A stretch of 64,000 nucleotides of DNA from an uncultured Porphyromonadaceae bacterium (GCA_900540205.1 UQER01000014.1:1-64000); one strand, 5' to 3'. Positions 26,947 through 36,362 are shown, numbered from the stretch's first letter. Translations and numbers: made by a program. Notes: generated by a model not told the origin, from the letters alone.

Positions 26947-27872
26947 GGCTCGGATTTTTTGAAATTCCACAACTCCACCACTGCGGCTACAAATTCATCA
27001 CGGTCCATATCGTATGGGAGCCAATGGATCTTCGTGCCGCGGCGTTCCATTCCACGGAACCACGTCATCTGCCGCTTGGCAAACTGGTGAATAGCGGTTT
27101 CAAGCTGCCTGAACATCTCGTCGTAGCTGAGCTGTCCCAACACATGCATGGTCAGATATTTATACTCCAGTCCATAGTACATCAGAGCCTCGGCGTCTAT
27201 GCCCGATGCAAGCAGACCCTCCACCTCCTGCACCATCCCGGCATGCAGACGCGCATCCAGCCGGCGGGTTATGCGCTCGCGCCGCACATCGCGCGGCACA
27301 TCTATCCCGATCACAACCGCCCGACGCGGGTGCGCTCCTTCCACCGCACATGCCTCATCGGGATGCTCCTGATAGTAGGTCTGAATCTCTATGGCACGCA
27401 TGGCCCGCTTGGGAGTGTCCACATCCGTCACGTTATGCAATGTCTTCATCGAGGCCAGAAGGTCGGTCAGTTCGGCAAGACTTTTCCCCTCCAGCCGGGC
27501 ACGCAATGAGGCGTTCTCAGGCACTTCGGGTAAAGCGGTGCCACGCAGAAATGCCTCGACATACATTCCGGTACCACCGCAGAGCACAGGCACCGCCCCA
27601 TGGCTTTCAATCCGGTCGAGAGCCGCTGCGGCATCACGAAGATATCCGTATAGATTATATTTCGTACCGGCATCTTCTATATCGATCAGATGGTAGGGCA
27701 CCTCGCCATACTCCTCCAGATCTTTTCCGGTTCCGAGAGTCATACCCCGGTACACCTGACGCGAGTCTCCGCTTATGATTTCTCCCCCGACGGCACGGGC
27801 CAGATCAACAGCACGGGCCGTCTTGCCCGATGCGGTGGGACCTACAATTGCAATGATGGTTGACTGTGACAT
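26943..27872 (-). CDS. miaA: tRNA dimethylallyltransferase
   Basis: Adds a dimethylallyl group to A37 of tRNAs that read codons starting with U. It is 309 residues, usual length. The P-loop is GPTASGKT (residues 11-18). The second family motif is GEIISGDSRQVYRGM, and the phrase VPVLCGGTGMYVEAFLRG is diagnostic. Middle gene of a leftward three-gene run, 62 bp after the membrane protein gene. Confidence 0.96.
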   Translation of the reverse strand: MSQSTIIAIVGPTASGKTARAVDLARAVGGEIISGDSRQVYRGMTLGTGKDLEEYGEVPYHLIDIEDAGTKYNLYGYLRDAAAALDRIESHGAVPVLCGGTGMYVEAFLRGTALPEVPENASLRARLEGKSLAELTDLLASMKTLHNVTDVDTPKRAMRAIEIQTYYQEHPDEACAVEGAHPRRAVVIGIDVPRDVRRERITRRLDARLHAGMVQEVEGLLASGIDAEALMYYGLEYKYLTMHVLGQLSYDEMFRQLETAIHQFAKRQMTWFRGMERRGTKIHWLPYDMDRDEFVAAVVELWNFKKSEP

Positions 27873-27934
27873 GATCGGCAGTGTATGTTACACGCCACCG
27901 TAATGGCGATGATATATAGGATAAAGAGGCGCAC

Positions 27935-29287
27935 TCAACGTGTGGCGGTGCCTGGATGCACGCGGCGACGGTAAACAAACGGCCTGAATACGGGATACCA
28001 GAATTTATCCTCGTTTGTGGTGGCCACGCGCAACCAGTGCAGATCATTATAGTCAACATTCCAGTTATGAATGTCGCGAAGCCTGAAGGTGGGTTTATAG
28101 TGTTTTATTCTGTATAGACGCCGACCCTTGTCATCATAGGTTTTCCATGCCATGGCTATACGGTAGATGCGGCCGAGTTCCGACACCAGTTTGCGGTCAA
28201 GGAGTCCCTGCGCTTCAAGCAGCAGCACCTGCCCCCAGGTGAACCATTCTCCGATGAGTTTCGATTCTCCGGTCTCATCTTTACCGTCAAGAAAAGCGAA
28301 ATAATGGAAAATGTTCCTGTAAGTCACCTCGTCGGGCGAATCATAGGCTTTCCTTATCTCCACATCCGTCAGGCCGGAAAGCACCCGGAAGCAGCGGATG
28401 GCCTCCTCCAGATTGTCATGTCCGTGATAACCGAGCGTTACCACGGCAGGCGTATCGAACCGCTTCACATCCTGTCCGTTACCGTATTTATATCCGGTGC
28501 CATGAAAACGCAGCAGCAAACGGTCGCCCTGAATAACCAGATAGCGGAGTGTGGTGATGGATGGCTGTTCGATGTAATGCCCCTCATCGTTCTGGCAATA
28601 GTACACCCATATGGAGTAATACCGCATGCCAAGATACACAAGTGAAAGCACATACATCGACAGTGGCATCCACATGAAGAAGAACTGGTCGGCATGGCTT
28701 ATGTTGGTATTGATGTAGCGTGTGAGATAATATGTCCAGTCAACCAACGTAAGGGCCAACGACAGGAAGAAGAGCAACCGTGTCTGATAGCGCCATTCCT
28801 TGCGGAACAAGTCTCCTACAAACCCCTCCTCGATCACATTGCCGTAACGCATCTTGCAGCGGCGGCACACCAACGGCTCAGTGCGGCGGAAAAGATAGCA
28901 TAATGTCACGATACACGCCAGCGGAGCCGTGAACAGAATGGTAAGCAGCGGGCTGCCGGAATCATACGGTTGTCCGTTTATCTCATAAAGCTCGCGTCCT
29001 GGCTCATAAATCGACAATACCACCAGAGCTATGGCAGTAACCAGAATCACCATCGACACCTGACTGTTCAATCTCGAGCACACCGGCTCCTTTCTCCGGC
29101 GCAGTTCCCGACGAATCAGCTCAAGCGAAACATAGAGCACTATATTTATCGGAGCGAGCCACAGGCGCGGCATCAACGGAGCAAGCACCGTCAGCAATGT
29201 CAGGAATCCCACCGATACTGCCCAGTTTCGCCACAGGCTGAAAATGGCAGCCGACATTCCGTTATGACGTTCTTTTGACCTTGACAT
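27935..29287 (-). CDS. Polytopic membrane protein of unknown function
   Basis: A 450-residue protein with about six membrane helices in the first 240 residues and a soluble C-terminal half of about 210 residues. A CxxC pair (LVCRRCKMRYGN, about residue 140) sits in a loop, like half of a zinc ribbon. The soluble half is rich in W, Y and H (GYHGHDNLEEAIRCFRVLSGL; FTWGQVLLLEAQGLL). I recognise no family. Transcribed first in the run with miaA, so it probably shares the transcript. Confidence 0.7.
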   Translation of the reverse strand: MSRSKERHNGMSAAIFSLWRNWAVSVGFLTLLTVLAPLMPRLWLAPINIVLYVSLELIRRELRRRKEPVCSRLNSQVSMVILVTAIALVVLSIYEPGRELYEINGQPYDSGSPLLTILFTAPLACIVTLCYLFRRTEPLVCRRCKMRYGNVIEEGFVGDLFRKEWRYQTRLLFFLSLALTLVDWTYYLTRYINTNISHADQFFFMWMPLSMYVLSLVYLGMRYYSIWVYYCQNDEGHYIEQPSITTLRYLVIQGDRLLLRFHGTGYKYGNGQDVKRFDTPAVVTLGYHGHDNLEEAIRCFRVLSGLTDVEIRKAYDSPDEVTYRNIFHYFAFLDGKDETGESKLIGEWFTWGQVLLLEAQGLLDRKLVSELGRIYRIAMAWKTYDDKGRRLYRIKHYKPTFRLRDIHNWNVDYNDLHWLRVATTNEDKFWYPVFRPFVYRRRVHPGTATR

Positions 29288-29422
29288 ATTTTATTCTCCC
29301 TTTCTATTTATTATACTGCCGCGACACGCGCGCGACACGTTCTCAATCCCCTTTCTCATCATCTGACTGCCCGGAAGATGCGGCGACAGACAGTTCCGCA
29401 CATACCCGGGGTATACATTCTC

Positions 29423-31690
29423 CTACATATTGTCGGCGAAGAACCGGATCATACGCCCATACACCATGGCGCGTGCATCGCAGCCGTTGATGGAGTGGTT
29501 CATGTTGGGGAACAGCAGCATGTCGGCATAACGGTGCTCCTTCTGCAATGCCCCCACGAACTCGATGGTGTTGCTCAGATGCACGTTGTCATCGGCAGTA
29601 CCGGCCATTATAAGCAACGGGCAGTTGAGATTTGCCGCACGGTTCATGGGCGCGCTCTCCTCATACCCGTCGGCATTCTCGCCGGGTGTGAGCATGAAGC
29701 GCTCGGTGTAGACTGTATCGTAGAAACGCCATGAGGTGACCGGTGCGATGGCCACACCTGCCGCGAACGGGGCGTCGGCCTCTGTCACTGCCATAAGCGT
29801 TTCATATCCCCCGTAGCTCCATCCGCAGATTCCGATGCGCGAAGCATCCACAAACGGGAGCGACGCCACATAACGCGCGGCGGCAAGCTGGTCGGCCGTC
29901 TCATAGCGGCCAAGCTGTTTGTAAACCACATCACGGAAAGCGGTGCCACGGCCACCGGTGCCACGGCCATCGACACATACCACAACAAAACCGGCTTTTG
30001 CGGCATATTGCTGCCAGTCCATTGACCAACGGTTGAGCACCTCCTGCGAACCGGGACCGCTGTACTGCCACATGATTGCAGGATAACGCCTGGAAGGATT
30101 GAAGCCTGCAGGCTTGAACATATAACCGTTGAGGGTGACGCCGTCGGCCTGCATGGTGAAGAACTCCTTGCGGGGCGCACCGTCGTAGCGCGCGCCATAG
30201 GCGGCATTATCCACCAGCGTGCGCATTGTCTTCCCTTTGGCATTGACCACGGTGTAGACAGTGGGGGTATTGGCGTCGCTGTGCGACATCACGGCATACG
30301 TCATGGTCGGGGTGAACCAGGCGGTGTTCCACCCTTCCACAGGGGTGAGCGCCTCGGTCTTTTTTCCCTGACGGTCCATGCGGTAGACCACACGGTTCAA
30401 TGCACCGGTGACTTCCGGCGTATTTCCTGCCAACGGTTCACTCTGGAAATAGGTGAACCCCTGCGCGTCGCGGCCGTAATATGCGGTGACATCATAACAG
30501 CCGGACGTAATCTGTGCCGTCTGCTGGCCGGCATAAGAATAGCGGTAAAGGTGATTCCACCCCGTACGCTCCGACATGATGACAAAACCATCGGCCTCGA
30601 AAGCAAGATTTTCGTAGGCGGAGCCTGAAATCCATGCCTTCGATTCCTCGACCAGCAGCGATTTCACCACCGTTGACTTCGGATTGGCCGAATACAGTTC
30701 CATGCGGTTCTGCGCGCGGTTGAGCGTCACCACCATAAGCCGCTCGGCAGTGTCGCCGAAGGCTATTCGCGGCATATACTCTATGCGCTTGTCGGCAAAC
30801 GGGAGCTCCTTGATTTTGCGGGTCTCCACATCGTAGCTGTGGACCGATACCACCGAGTTTGGTTCGCCTGCCACGGGATATTTGTAAGAGAACGTGCCGG
30901 GATAAAGCTCGTATTCGGCATCGGGCTTACACCATCCGCCGTAGAGGGGGAAGCTGAACATGGGCACCTGCGACTCGTCGTAACGCACATAGCAGAGCGT
31001 TGAATTGTCGGGCGCCCATGCCATGGAGCTGCATGTGGCGAACTCCTCCTCATAGGTCCAGTCGGGCACACCGTTGATGATGCTGTTTACAGCGCCGTCG
31101 GTGGTGACACGCACCTCCGAATTGTAGTCGAGTTTCTTTATGTAGATGTCGTTATCGGCCACGAATGCCACCATACGGCTGTCGGGCGAGAACAATGGCG
31201 CCTGCTGCAGCTTGTGGTTCCCCGACAGCGGACGCAGAATGTTGCGTTTGATTTCAAACACGTAGTATGCTGCGCGGAACGAACGGCGGTAGACAGCTTC
31301 CGATCCGGTGTAAAGCAGCAGCTTCGAACCGTCGGGACTGATGGAGAAATTCTCCACTGACTCCACGCTGCTCTCACGTGTGTGGGTGGCATCGAACACG
31401 GTCTCGACCGGCTTGCCGTCGGCAGTTGAATATTTCTGTATTTTTCGTCCGTTGTCGGTCAGCTGCAGGTATGTCTCCCCGTCTGGCATAAAGACCATTT
31501 TGGCCGGACGCTCCTCGGCATTGCCTGGATAGACGTAGGGAGCGATGGCATTCACCTCTACTGTCGGCGACTTTGCGGCTGCCGACGCGATGAAACCGGG
31601 CATACAAGCGGCATAGCTCATGGCCATGGCCACGGTAACGATACATGTGGCGGATTTATGTTTTATTTCAGGATATATATTCATGTCCAT
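29423..31690 (-). CDS. Dipeptidyl peptidase IV-like serine peptidase (family S9B)
   Basis: An exported prolyl dipeptidyl peptidase of the periplasm or surface, cutting X-Pro from peptide N-termini. It is 755 residues: signal peptide, N-terminal beta-propeller and C-terminal alpha/beta hydrolase. The catalytic triad is visible: Ser625 in GICGWSYGGYETLM, Asp700 in MAGTADDNVHLS and His732 in NMNHSING. The propeller carries the substrate-binding double glutamate in VPDWTYEEEFAT. An internal Met at residue 3 is an alternative start. It lies 23 bp after the coiled-coil gene on the same strand. Confidence 0.93.
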   Translation of the reverse strand: MDMNIYPEIKHKSATCIVTVAMAMSYAACMPGFIASAAAKSPTVEVNAIAPYVYPGNAEERPAKMVFMPDGETYLQLTDNGRKIQKYSTADGKPVETVFDATHTRESSVESVENFSISPDGSKLLLYTGSEAVYRRSFRAAYYVFEIKRNILRPLSGNHKLQQAPLFSPDSRMVAFVADNDIYIKKLDYNSEVRVTTDGAVNSIINGVPDWTYEEEFATCSSMAWAPDNSTLCYVRYDESQVPMFSFPLYGGWCKPDAEYELYPGTFSYKYPVAGEPNSVVSVHSYDVETRKIKELPFADKRIEYMPRIAFGDTAERLMVVTLNRAQNRMELYSANPKSTVVKSLLVEESKAWISGSAYENLAFEADGFVIMSERTGWNHLYRYSYAGQQTAQITSGCYDVTAYYGRDAQGFTYFQSEPLAGNTPEVTGALNRVVYRMDRQGKKTEALTPVEGWNTAWFTPTMTYAVMSHSDANTPTVYTVVNAKGKTMRTLVDNAAYGARYDGAPRKEFFTMQADGVTLNGYMFKPAGFNPSRRYPAIMWQYSGPGSQEVLNRWSMDWQQYAAKAGFVVVCVDGRGTGGRGTAFRDVVYKQLGRYETADQLAAARYVASLPFVDASRIGICGWSYGGYETLMAVTEADAPFAAGVAIAPVTSWRFYDTVYTERFMLTPGENADGYEESAPMNRAANLNCPLLIMAGTADDNVHLSNTIEFVGALQKEHRYADMLLFPNMNHSINGCDARAMVYGRMIRFFADNM

Positions 31691-31713
31691 AGTGTTATTA
31701 TGCTAACTGAAAA

Positions 31714-33441
31714 TCAATCGAAGAGGAGCATCTGGGCCGGATTGTCGGGCAGTTGCTTCCGCACAGGTGCCTTGTAGCCGAACTCGGGATTGTCATTGTC
31801 GGCATCGGCCTTAGTTTTCTGCGGTGGCGGAGTGGCTATGAGCCAGTCGGTGTCCTCAATGGATTCGTCGATGGCAGAGATTGCTGTTGTTTTCTCTTTG
31901 CCCCGGTTCCGTTTCACCTTCTCGGCATCCGGCGTAGGACGCCCGTACTTCTGTGCGGGTTCCACAAATTCAGGCTCCTCCGAGAGGCCGGCACCCAGAG
32001 GCGGCTCCTGATCTTCTTCAGGTTCCTCCTTGATGAACCGTTTGAGCCGTTCTATCTCGGCCCGCAGACCACTCTGGCTCTGGGCATGTTCGTAGACATT
32101 GTTCTCGATTGTCTTGCGCAGACTGTCGGTCAGCTCCTCCAGATGGTGGATTGTGCCGTCCTTTTTCTGCAACGTCGAAGCATATTCGGCATTTTCAAGT
32201 TCAAGCTGCTGCACACGTTCGCGTGTCTTGAGCAGTTCGTCCTTCTGCTTGCGCAGAAACGTCTCGTTGTTCTTTCTTGCATCCTCCAGACGGGTGAGCT
32301 GCAAATGCATCTCCTCCACGACCGCCAGATTGCCGTTGGCCTCATTGAGGTCGTTACGGCATTTGTCAAGTTCCGCCTGAATGGCCGTACGTTCGGACTG
32401 GGTGAGGCGCAGCTGCTCCTGGAGCGACTCATGCTCGGCACGCAGACGTCCGAGCTGGCTGTTTAGGTCGGTAAGCATGGCATCGCCGAGGTTATCCTTG
32501 GCACGCGACTGTTCAAGCGCAGTGCGCAGATTCTCCACCTCTTTCTGCAGGTCGTTCCGCAAAGCCTCCTCCTTGCCGAGCGAGGCATGGAACGCATCAG
32601 CCTCATCCGCCTTGGCCTGCTTTTCATCCAAAGCTTTCTTGAGATCAGCCTCTTTGGTTTCCACCAACGTGCGGGCCTCGTTCAGCGCCTGGCGCAACGA
32701 TTCGGTTTCCGCATCGGCCGTGTCAAGCTTTGCTGTAAGCTCGTTTATTTTCAGCACCAGCTGCTTCTGCGCTTCGCCGTCGGGCGAAATATCGGCACCG
32801 AGCACCGCACTCACGCGGAGTTTGTTGGCCATGCTCTTGTTCTCAAGCGAAAGCTGTTCGTTCTCGGCCTCCGCCTTGGCCAGCTGCGTCTCGAGGTCGC
32901 GCACTCGTTCTCCGAGGGCGCGTTTCTGACGTTCGGCGCTGAGCTGCTGCTTTTTCGACTCGCTGCTTTCGTCCTTCTCCTTCTGCACCTTGGCGCGGGC
33001 ATCGTCCACCTGCTGCTGGAGGTTGCTGCGTTCAGATGCCCAGTGAGCATTGCAACGCTCGCGCGCATCATCGGCCAGACGCTGCAGATACTGCTTCATG
33101 GATTCATCAAGAGCATTATACAGGATGTCGCGCTGCTTCTGCTCGTCGGCGCTGTCGCGCAGGAATGGAGGCAGCGATTCATTGAACACCCTTACCACTG
33201 TCTCGAATATCTGCGACGGCAACACGGCTGCGGATGGCGCAGCACCGTCGGACACAGCCTGATCCTTCGGGCTGTTCTGCATGGCATTATGCTGTTCAGG
33301 AGTCTCGGCCGGGGCAGCCGACGCTGTGTCGGCATGCCGGTTCAAAGGCACCACCGTGGCGTCGATACCCTCCAGTTCCTCTTCGTCAAGCTCATCGCCC
33401 CCGAATCCGAACGCTCTCTTTAAGGTACGTAAAAATGACAT
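31714..33441 (-). CDS. Long coiled-coil protein of unknown function
   Basis: A 575-residue protein dominated by a coiled coil from about residue 110 to 480, with repeated heptads such as KINELTAKLDTADAETESLRQ. The N-terminus (MSFLRTLKRAFGFGGDELDEEELEG) is a small basic-aromatic then acidic segment. The C-terminus is low-complexity, with an IDESIEDTDWLIATPPP stretch and the end NPAQMLLFD. No membrane helix or enzyme motif is seen. The frame extends to 33531, but the ATG at 33441 is the more natural start. Its low-complexity ends suggest a scaffold-type protein, but function is unknown. Confidence 0.75.
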   Translation of the reverse strand: MSFLRTLKRAFGFGGDELDEEELEGIDATVVPLNRHADTASAAPAETPEQHNAMQNSPKDQAVSDGAAPSAAVLPSQIFETVVRVFNESLPPFLRDSADEQKQRDILYNALDESMKQYLQRLADDARERCNAHWASERSNLQQQVDDARAKVQKEKDESSESKKQQLSAERQKRALGERVRDLETQLAKAEAENEQLSLENKSMANKLRVSAVLGADISPDGEAQKQLVLKINELTAKLDTADAETESLRQALNEARTLVETKEADLKKALDEKQAKADEADAFHASLGKEEALRNDLQKEVENLRTALEQSRAKDNLGDAMLTDLNSQLGRLRAEHESLQEQLRLTQSERTAIQAELDKCRNDLNEANGNLAVVEEMHLQLTRLEDARKNNETFLRKQKDELLKTRERVQQLELENAEYASTLQKKDGTIHHLEELTDSLRKTIENNVYEHAQSQSGLRAEIERLKRFIKEEPEEDQEPPLGAGLSEEPEFVEPAQKYGRPTPDAEKVKRNRGKEKTTAISAIDESIEDTDWLIATPPPQKTKADADNDNPEFGYKAPVRKQLPDNPAQMLLFD

Positions 33442-33757
33442 CTGATGAATTTTCAGGTAAGGTGGAAATACGTGTCGCGGTAAAAACGAAGTTGTCCTGA
33501 TGCCGTCCTGCCGCCATCGATTTCCATGCATATATCAGACTACAAATTTAATCAAATTTCATAAATTACCACCTTTCAGGTCAACTTATCTATCCCTTCG
33601 CAAGCATATTCCTGACATTTTTATGGCCGGGACACCCGCAAAGCTTAAAAAAGGACGGAGACGGCACCCGGACCATCCGGCGTGTCGTCTCCGTTTATTT
33701 CTTTTCCGCCGCCACGGCAGCCCGTGTCCGGAGTGGATAGCGGCACATCAGCTGCTG
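33442..33757. other. Intergenic region with terminator and a candidate promoter
   Basis: 316 bases without a gene. It holds the terminator of the SPFH gene (33647-33694) and, on the minus strand, a TAAATTTG -7 box at 33543-33550 that could serve the coiled-coil gene about 100 bp downstream. Confidence 0.6.
33647..33694 (-). terminator. Terminator of the SPFH/NfeD operon
   Basis: On the minus strand ACGGAGACG...CGTCTCCGT with an inner CAC/GTG pairing is followed by CCTTTTTT. It lies about 60 bases after the SPFH stop. Confidence 0.8.
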
Positions 33758-34744
33758 TCAGTTCTGCGCGGGCGAAAAAAGCGTCTTTATCGACCCAAGA
33801 GAACTGAGGATACCCGATGCCTCGTAAGGGATATAGACTGTCTTGTTATCGGCACCCGTAGTCATTTCGCGGAGTGTCTCGATATATTTCACCGCGAGCA
33901 TATAAGTGGCGGGATCGGTCTTGGTTTCCTTTATCGCCTCGGCGATGCGGGCAATGGCCTCGGCTTCGGCCTGCGCTGTGAGCACCTTGGCCCGTGCCTC
34001 ACCTTCGGCACGCAGAATCTCGGCCTCCTTGATGGCGGATGCCTGATTGATCTGCGACTGCTTGTCGCCTTCCGACAGCAATATGGCAGATGTCTTCTGG
34101 CCCTCGGCATTCAGGATTTCGGCGCGACGGTTTCGCTCGGCCTGCATCTGTTTTTCCATCGCCTCACGCACGCTTTTCGGAGGTGTGATGTCCTGCAGTT
34201 CCACACGGTTCACTTTCACACCCCATTTGTTGGTGACTTCGTCGAGAATCACCTGCAGACGCGAGTTGATGGTGTCGCGCGACGTCAGGGTCTGGTCGAG
34301 TTCAAGCTCGCCGATCACGTTACGCAGCGATGTCTGCGTAAGTTTTTCCAGCGCATTGGGCAGATTGTCAATCTCATAAACAGCCTTCTTGGCGTCAACG
34401 ATCTGGAAATAGAGCAATGCGTTGATTTCAGTCGTCACATTGTCCTTGGTAATCACCTGTTGGGCGGGAAAATCATACACCTGCTCGCGCAAGTCGATAG
34501 ATGAAGAGGATGTGACAGTCACTATAGTGCGGCCATTGACCATTGTCTCCACACGGCGTGTGTACACCACCTTGGGTTTGTCAATGAAAGGCCATATGAT
34601 GTTCAGGCCCGGGCTAAGCACACTGTGGAACCGTCCGAGGCGTTCTATCACACGTGTTTCAGACTGCGGTACAATCTTTACGCCGGCCGATACCACAATC
34701 AGCACCACCAGCACAAGTACCCCCAGAAAAATGTAAGTTTCCAT
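33758..34744 (-). CDS. SPFH / Band 7 domain membrane protein (stomatin/QmcA-like)
   Basis: A 328-residue stomatin-like protein anchored by one N-terminal helix (METYIFLGVLVLVVLIVVSAG). The Band 7 domain follows (VPQSETRVIERLGRFHSVLSPGLNIIWPF ...), then a long charged helix ending ILRAEGEARAKVLTAQAEAEA, typical of the flotillin/stomatin oligomerisation coil. Such proteins scaffold membrane microdomains. The frame continues to 34789, but METYIF at 34744 is the usual start. It is paired with the NfeD-type gene just upstream, the same arrangement as E. coli qmcA-ybbJ. Confidence 0.92.
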   Translation of the reverse strand: METYIFLGVLVLVVLIVVSAGVKIVPQSETRVIERLGRFHSVLSPGLNIIWPFIDKPKVVYTRRVETMVNGRTIVTVTSSSSIDLREQVYDFPAQQVITKDNVTTEINALLYFQIVDAKKAVYEIDNLPNALEKLTQTSLRNVIGELELDQTLTSRDTINSRLQVILDEVTNKWGVKVNRVELQDITPPKSVREAMEKQMQAERNRRAEILNAEGQKTSAILLSEGDKQSQINQASAIKEAEILRAEGEARAKVLTAQAEAEAIARIAEAIKETKTDPATYMLAVKYIETLREMTTGADNKTVYIPYEASGILSSLGSIKTLFSPAQN

Positions 34745-34836
34745 AATTTGAATTTTTAATGCGTCCGAGCAGCCGGACACCGGTGACAATAATTGATTTC
34801 AGGACAACGGCCGGTTTCAGCGGCCGGAAGCGATTT

Positions 34837-35286
34837 TCAACATGGACGCACAAGCAGAATGATGCTGTCGTAGCCCACCACCTTCACCTGCATGCCACGT
34901 GCGAGCGGCGCTCCGTCGGCACTGCGGATCTGCCAGTTGTCGCCGTCGATGCGTGCTCTTCCCGGCTCGCTTTCTCCCGTGAAAGGTTTGGTAACCTCGG
35001 CAATCCGCCCTATCAGCGCATTCATGTTGCTGTTATATGCCTCACGGTCGCGGTGACGGCGGGCATGCAATCTGTTGACCAACGGTGCAATGAATATGAA
35101 GGCCAGAATGACGCCGGCCACAAGCCCTATCACTTGAGCGACAATCCCGAATCCCAGCAGAGCCAGTATCGAGGCGATAAAACATCCGACAGCCATGCAG
35201 AGGGTGGCCACAACGTTGCTGAGCAGTTCAATGATGAGCAACACTGCGGTTGCTATCAGCCATATAATCCAGAGTTCCATATCCAC
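34837..35286 (-). CDS. NfeD family membrane protein
   Basis: A 149-residue partner of SPFH proteins: three to four membrane helices in the first 75 residues (IIWLIATAVLLIIELLS; LALLGFGIVAQVIGLVAGVIL), then a small OB-fold in the C-terminus. The GRIAEVTKPF and GRARIDGDNWQIRSADG phrases are the usual NfeD signature. Start at 35286 or at the Met two codons later. First gene of the two-gene operon with the SPFH gene. Confidence 0.9.
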   Translation of the reverse strand: MDMELWIIWLIATAVLLIIELLSNVVATLCMAVGCFIASILALLGFGIVAQVIGLVAGVILAFIFIAPLVNRLHARRHRDREAYNSNMNALIGRIAEVTKPFTGESEPGRARIDGDNWQIRSADGAPLARGMQVKVVGYDSIILLVRPC

Positions 35287-35342
35287 AAATCTACAAATAA
35301 TTATCTTATTCTCAAAATTGATTGAGCCACGTTGCCATCAAG

Positions 35343-35386
35343 CCAACCGGCCGCTGAATGCCTGCAGGCATTCAGCGGCCGGTTGG
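35343..35386. repeat. Perfect 44-bp palindrome
   Basis: Twenty bases (35343-35362) are the exact reverse complement of 35367-35386, around a central TGCA at 35363-35366. It lies between the membrane ferredoxin gene and the NfeD gene, both leftward. On the plus strand it is followed by TGTTTTAAC. On the minus strand there is no T-run, so it is not a standard terminator for the upstream leftward gene. Confidence 0.9.
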
Positions 35387-35427
35387 TGTTTTAACGAGTG
35401 CAAGTAATAAGGTGCCATGCGTGCACA

Positions 35428-36108
35428 TCAAGATTTCATCTTGGGCACTTTCAGCGGACAGCCCAAAACACAGCGCCCACATTTCAGGCAATCGGAATGA
35501 AGAAAACCGTCCGCGTCATTTCTGCTCTCATAAGGCTTCAGTTGCATCGGACACACTGCCGAGCACTGTTTGCAGCGGGTTGTGCATCGTTCGCCAACAA
35601 AAATGCGCCGATAGTCGTCGGGGAGTTTCGCACGGCCGGGCGTAACCCACGACGAAAGGGTACCCATCGGACAGAACGAACACCATGTGCGGGGCGCATA
35701 CACAAATGCAAGCGTCACGCCCACTATTGTTGTGATCAAAATAATGGTCCAGAACACACGTCCCATTGCATTCCAGTCACCCCATGCCCGGTACATCTGT
35801 ATGCCGAACATTGTAAAGATAAACATCACCATGAATACCCGGAATGCCTTTGTGCGCACAAACGGCGGGATAGGCCGGTGAGGCGAGAACCGCGCCAGAA
35901 CATTATCGTAGAAGTTACCTCGCGGACAGGCGTTGCCGCACCACCAGCGCCCTTTGCGCACAGCGAATGCAACCGGGGCAATCATACAGATTACGGCAAG
36001 AAAGCCGATCACCGGATAAAAGTAACCGATTGCCAGATACGCCAGAATAATCCAATATAACGGGAAGCCTTTAAGAGGCAAGGAACGGAAAAACTGCTTG
36101 TTGGCCAT
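35428..36108 (-). CDS. Membrane-bound 4Fe-4S protein (NapH/NosR/CcoG-like)
   Basis: A 226-residue membrane electron-transfer protein. Five or so helices hold two CxxxCP-type motifs, WWCGNACPRGNFYDN and TWCSFCPMGTLSSW, typical of the NapH/NosR/CcoG family. The C-terminus has two ferredoxin-like clusters: CTTRCKQCSAVCPM and CLKCGRCVLGCPL. It therefore probably carries two [4Fe-4S] clusters and passes electrons across or along the membrane. The partner enzyme is not in this window. It lies upstream of the NfeD/SPFH pair with a large palindrome between. Confidence 0.88.
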   Translation of the reverse strand: MANKQFFRSLPLKGFPLYWIILAYLAIGYFYPVIGFLAVICMIAPVAFAVRKGRWWCGNACPRGNFYDNVLARFSPHRPIPPFVRTKAFRVFMVMFIFTMFGIQMYRAWGDWNAMGRVFWTIILITTIVGVTLAFVYAPRTWCSFCPMGTLSSWVTPGRAKLPDDYRRIFVGERCTTRCKQCSAVCPMQLKPYESRNDADGFLHSDCLKCGRCVLGCPLKVPKMKS

Positions 36109-36182
36109 ATGCCTTTTCTATGTTTAAGTTTAAAAGCTGCAGTGCCGGGCCAGCCGGCGGCATCGACACCGTTGCATAAGAG

Positions 36183-36221
36183 AAAAAATGAGGCTGCGCC
36201 TATTTATCTGACACAGCCTCA
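36183..36221 (-). terminator. Terminator downstream of pfp
   Basis: On the minus strand TGAGGCTG ... CAGCCTCA is followed by TTTTTT. It is 140 bp after the pfp stop and shares its GAGGCTGTG head with the hairpin at 19521. Confidence 0.8.
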
Positions 36222-36244
36222 ATGTGAGAACCTATTGAAGGTGC

Positions 36245-36294
36245 TGCAGAATCCCGGTGAATACCCTTACGTTTGGGGGTAATTACGGGTTCTG
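36245..36294. other. Structured hairpin in the pfp 3' region
   Basis: An outer stem GCAGAA(T)CCCG / CGGGTTCTGC encloses an inner TACCC / GGGTA pairing. No coding sequence or tRNA consensus fits. It may be part of the pfp 3' untranslated region or the leader of the ferredoxin gene. Confidence 0.5.
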
Positions 36295-36362
36295 CGACAT
36301 CCTGCGGTATATTTCGATTTAATTCACAACCAGACAGCCTTAAGCCGTCAAGCCGGCGAACG

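Noticed and set aside
36245..36294. tRNA-like fold
   Set aside because: The pairings superficially resemble a cloverleaf, but there is no T-loop (GTTCGAATC) consensus, no anticodon stem of proper length and no CCA end.
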